Shown piece by piece: positions 4,267 to 6,523 of a stretch of DNA of 6,523 nucleotides; the stretch's first letter is position 1; the number at the start of each line of letters is the position of its first letter. The notes under the pieces are model-generated. The model saw only the letters and a program-made list of their open reading frames with translations. It ran no database searches and was not told the DNA's origin. The position numbers were made by a program, and so were the translations under genes. Location of the stretch: contig DHQH01000081.1 of the NCBI GenBank assembly GCA_002410125.1, positions 8,232 through 14,754 on the forward strand, in the 5' to 3' direction. The stretch comes from Alphaproteobacteria bacterium UBA5343 (GTDB lineage Bacteria > Pseudomonadota > Alphaproteobacteria > RF32 > UBA5343).

Positions 4267-5232
4267 CTAACTAACAGTTCCTTCATCAATAGTAATACTC
4301 ATCTTCTCCGTATCAATTGTTGCCTTACAACCAATAGGGAAGCTATAATTTTCTACACAATGTCCTAACTCTCCAATTTGTATAATAGGAAAATCATATT
4401 CTTTTGTTAGTTCAGCAATCATATCACTAATCGTCATCTGGTCTTTAATGCTATTGAAATAACCAATTATCATTCCTGATATTTCACTAAAGATACCTTT
4501 ATTTTTAAGAGTTAGTAAGTTTTTCATACTATGGTTTAAGTCTTTAGTTCCTTCAAAGAATAAGATTTTATTTTTATAATCAATCGGAAAAACACTATAA
4601 GATAAATCTGGCAAATAATGTAAAATACCCCCCATTAACTCTCCGCTAGCTTTGCCTTTTCTAATGCATTGCCATCCTTCATATTTAGGAAGCTCCATTC
4701 TCTCATCCCATTTATGGAAATTCATATTTCTATTCTCTAAGATTTTAGGTTTACCTTCAAAAAAAGTATCAATGAAGTTTTGTTTTGTTACTTCATTTAT
4801 TTTGTTACCCAATGTTCCTGTTAAATCAATACCATAATATGTGATAATTCCTGTTTTTTGGAATATAGGAACAGCTAGAGAATTACCATCACTCATTCCA
4901 CAAAATATTTTAGGATTTTGTTCAATTAATTTATAATCAAGTTTATGCACCATAAAGTCACAACCAACCCCACCACAAACCATCATTATCATTTTTACTT
5001 CAGGGTCTTTATAAAAATCATGAATATCTTCTAATCTTTCTTCAATGCTAGCACCTTTGAAGTAGTGGCTTTTATACAGGTTATTGCCCATTTTTACTTT
5101 AAGTCCTATTGATTCAAGAAAATCTTTCCCTTGATTTATTCTCTCTTGATGCCTAGTATAAGGTGCTTTTGATGGGGCGATAATTCCTACTGTATCTCCA
5201 GCTTTTAATCTTGGTGGTTTAATAACTTTCAT
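4267..5232 (-). CDS. S66-family serine peptidase (LD-carboxypeptidase / MccF-like)
   Basis: The 321-residue protein has the S66 catalytic triad: nucleophile S114 in C-G-M-S-D, E227 in I-L-F-F-E-G, and H291 in G-E-L-G-H. Other family marks are the N-terminal P-x-L-x-x-G-D-T-V-G-I-I-A-P-S (7-21), the strand leading to C-G-G-x-G (86-90), and G-E-L-M-G-G (197-202). There is no signal peptide, so it should be cytosolic. Family members either remove the terminal D-Ala from recycled murein tetrapeptide (LdcA) or cleave the aspartyl-nucleotide bond of processed microcin C (MccF). T-G-I-I-T-Y-Y-G (127-134) and the long Trp-containing loop before G-E-L-M-G-G look more MccF-like to me, so I leave the gene unnamed. 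GAGGAT (5243-5238) precedes the ATG by five bases. It leads the coupled pair with the acetyltransferase. Confidence 0.88.
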   Translation of the reverse strand: MKVIKPPRLKAGDTVGIIAPSKAPYTRHQERINQGKDFLESIGLKVKMGNNLYKSHYFKGASIEERLEDIHDFYKDPEVKMIMMVCGGVGCDFMVHKLDYKLIEQNPKIFCGMSDGNSLAVPIFQKTGIITYYGIDLTGTLGNKINEVTKQNFIDTFFEGKPKILENRNMNFHKWDERMELPKYEGWQCIRKGKASGELMGGILHYLPDLSYSVFPIDYKNKILFFEGTKDLNHSMKNLLTLKNKGIFSEISGMIIGYFNSIKDQMTISDMIAELTKEYDFPIIQIGELGHCVENYSFPIGCKATIDTEKMSITIDEGTVS

Positions 5233-5271
5233 AATCTATCCTCTTTTTATAGTGTATCACACCCATCCCAA

Positions 5272-6204
5272 CTAGTTAGGTATTCTCATAATAATCATTG
5301 ATTTTGTTGGGTCTAGTTCTTTGACTTTATCTTTATTAATCCCTGTATAATCAGCAATATTTTCGATTCTATATTTACTAATATTATGCCATTTTGAGCT
5401 CTCATCAACACGACTGATTAGATATTTCCAAATTCCAATTGCTTGCTCATATTTTTTCGCCTGCATACGAGAAATCGCTGTATAATAAACGGATCTCTCA
5501 TCAAATTTAAGTAATCTCATCGCTTTATCAAACTGCCTTTGAGCCTCCGCACTAACAATACCGTTATTACTCTTCACCATCAGCTCACCTAGCATAGAAA
5601 ACACTACCCCATCATCATTTGATTTATCAATTTTCTCAAATAAATCATAATAGGTTTTAATAGCATTTTCATAATCATTTTCTGCTGCAAATTTATCAGC
5701 TTTTGAAATAAACTCATCAACTTGTTTTTGTAGCTCGTCTTTTATCTCACTATTATCAGCCGCAACTATAGAGGCTTCTTCTACAAACACAGTTTTATCT
5801 AATAAGTAAAACCCACCAAAAATCCAAATACCCAGTGATAAGATCGCCGCTATCACAAATTTAGCTTTGCTCTTCATTATGCTATTAGCAAACCCAAAAA
5901 CACCAGACATGTCTTTAACATCTTTTAGCTTAACCCAGATAAAGTCATTTTTCTTAACTCTAATAATTGATTTTAATTTGAATTTCTGCTTTGATAAAAT
6001 CCTATTATCGCTCGCAATTTTATATTCCTGTTGAAAGGTCTTTTTAAGAGCCTTCCAAAAGGCATAAGAAAATAAAACATTAATAAATATTGGTACTCTA
6101 ATATGCTCTTTAATATTTGATGAGAATATATAAGGCATAAATACTTTACCAATCGCCATTAAAATTAAAACTCCGAAAATTATCGCTAATAAAAGATACA
6201 TCAC
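5272..6204 (-). CDS. ccmI: CcmI/CycH-like cytochrome c biogenesis TPR membrane protein
   Basis: The protein of about 310 residues has one N-terminal membrane helix (about 3-20), a basic cytoplasmic region (50-115), a second helix (116-135) and a C-terminal domain of TPR-like repeats (about 160-285) facing the periplasm. This is the topology of CcmI, which presents apocytochrome c to the haem ligation complex. The C-terminal domain matches the CcmI pattern closely: L-G-E-L-M-V (205-210), N-G-I-V-S-A-E-A (214-221), F-D-K-A-M (225-229), A-I-G-I-W-K-Y-L-I (255-263) and a Trp after a short loop. The cytoplasmic region lacks the usual Y-x-x-Q-L-x-E-L stretch, so the N-terminal half is divergent. 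The start is GTG 6204 or ATG 6201; both fit the upstream stop four bases earlier. Neither ccmF nor ccmH is visible nearby. Confidence 0.65.
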   Translation of the reverse strand: MMYLLLAIIFGVLILMAIGKVFMPYIFSSNIKEHIRVPIFINVLFSYAFWKALKKTFQQEYKIASDNRILSKQKFKLKSIIRVKKNDFIWVKLKDVKDMSGVFGFANSIMKSKAKFVIAAILSLGIWIFGGFYLLDKTVFVEEASIVAADNSEIKDELQKQVDEFISKADKFAAENDYENAIKTYYDLFEKIDKSNDDGVVFSMLGELMVKSNNGIVSAEAQRQFDKAMRLLKFDERSVYYTAISRMQAKKYEQAIGIWKYLISRVDESSKWHNISKYRIENIADYTGINKDKVKELDPTKSMIIMRIPN

Positions 6205-6207
6205 AAA

Positions 6208-6523
6208 CTACCCATCAATCTTTTTACTTTTTACAAAGCAGGCTAAAAATATAAATATTAAATATAAGAACAATAAATTCATCAAGAAACTAAGAGAGCC
6301 AAAAAATGATTTTTCATATATAGTAACCACATAATCATCTCTAGTTGATGCTTTATCAATGGTGATTTTATAATCCTTAACGATTCCTTTGAAATAAGCT
6401 GGCTTTTCTTGCTTTCCATCATGATTAAGGTCATAATTTGTAATATGGTAAGAAAATTTATGTCCCTTAGCAAACTCCGCCCTAGTACCAAAATATCCTT
6501 CACCCTCAGCTCTGGTAATTCCA
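6208..6523 (-). CDS. C-terminal part of a membrane-anchored protein (runs off the right edge)
   Basis: The frame is open from the right edge to TAG 6210-6208 with no start inside, giving about 104 residues. Most is a polar, beta-rich-looking segment (A-K-G-H-K-F-S-Y-H-I-T-N-Y-D-L-N-H-D-G), followed by one membrane helix of about 25 residues near the end (F-G-S-L-S-F-L-M-N-L-L-F-L-Y) and a basic tail ending K-S-K-K-I-D-G. This predicts a periplasmic domain held by a C-terminal anchor with a cytoplasmic tail. The stop is three bases before the GTG start of the CcmI-like gene, so they form one operon. By context it could be a cytochrome biogenesis or respiratory accessory protein, but it shows no CcmH, CcmG or CcmF signature that I recognise. 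The minus-strand ORF within 6282-6503 is a shadow of it. Confidence 0.7.
   Translation of the reverse strand, partial: GITRAEGEGYFGTRAEFAKGHKFSYHITNYDLNHDGKQEKPAYFKGIVKDYKITIDKASTRDDYVVTIYEKSFFGSLSFLMNLLFLYLIFIFLACFVKSKKIDG

Noticed and set aside
4652..4837. 61-codon + strand gene opposite the S66 peptidase
   Set aside because: It is antisense to conserved S66 sequence with no supporting signals.
5246..5271. Promoter between the CcmI-like gene and the S66 peptidase (TTGGGA...TATAAA)
   Set aside because: The spacing is only 14 bases and the -35 is weak; the 39-base gap allows simple read-through from the upstream gene.
6395..6432. EF-hand or dockerin-type calcium site (D-x-N-x-D-G) in the partial membrane protein
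   Set aside because: The loop lacks the acidic residue at position 12 and no second copy is visible, so it is probably only a turn.
6282..6503. 73-codon minus-strand gene
   Set aside because: It is a shadow of the partial gene 6208-6523, whose frame gives a sensible domain plus membrane anchor and ends three bases before the next gene.

Overview
The window is AT-rich (roughly one third G+C by eye), gene-dense DNA from a Gram-negative bacterium. I favour an alphaproteobacterium, probably a small-genome or host-associated one. The reasons are a CcmI/CycH-like TPR membrane protein, a PhoB-type regulator with an alphaproteobacterial-looking C-terminal half, and the AT-rich third codon positions. 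No rRNA, tRNA, CRISPR array or insertion-sequence transposase is visible.

Left part (1-1100): a possible 3' tail of an upstream + strand gene and a bidirectional terminator (65-92). Two small overlapping minus-strand genes of unknown function follow (323-490 and 91-342), joined at an A8 run. A divergent promoter region (516-566) separates them from a + strand gene (576-1100). That gene looks broken: an intact N-terminal membrane part is followed by a signal-peptidase-like segment readable only across two compensating frameshifts.

Centre (1110-3352): a compact + strand operon. An extended -10 promoter and a leader hairpin precede rpe (ribulose-phosphate 3-epimerase, start corrected to 1183), then a PhoB-family response regulator, then a PP2C-type protein phosphatase beginning two bases after the regulator's stop. 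No histidine kinase is present.

3363-3788: a GIY-YIG nuclease gene bracketed by an inverted pair of imperfect, hairpin-forming repeats (GTCATTGCGAG...GGCAATCTC), with a 7-bp direct repeat directly around the ORF. This looks like a small mobile cassette. An (AT)15 tract follows and separates it from the convergent minus-strand genes.

Right part (3791-6523, minus strand): in transcription order, the C-terminal end of an unrecognised membrane-anchored protein running off the right edge, a CcmI-like cytochrome c biogenesis TPR protein, an S66 peptidase (LD-carboxypeptidase/MccF type) with its Ser-Glu-His triad intact, and a GNAT acetyltransferase whose ribosome binding site overlaps the peptidase stop codon. 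The S66 plus GNAT pairing recalls the two activities (MccF and the MccE acetyltransferase domain) that give immunity to microcin C-type antibiotics. It may equally be a cell-wall recycling enzyme next to an unrelated acetyltransferase.
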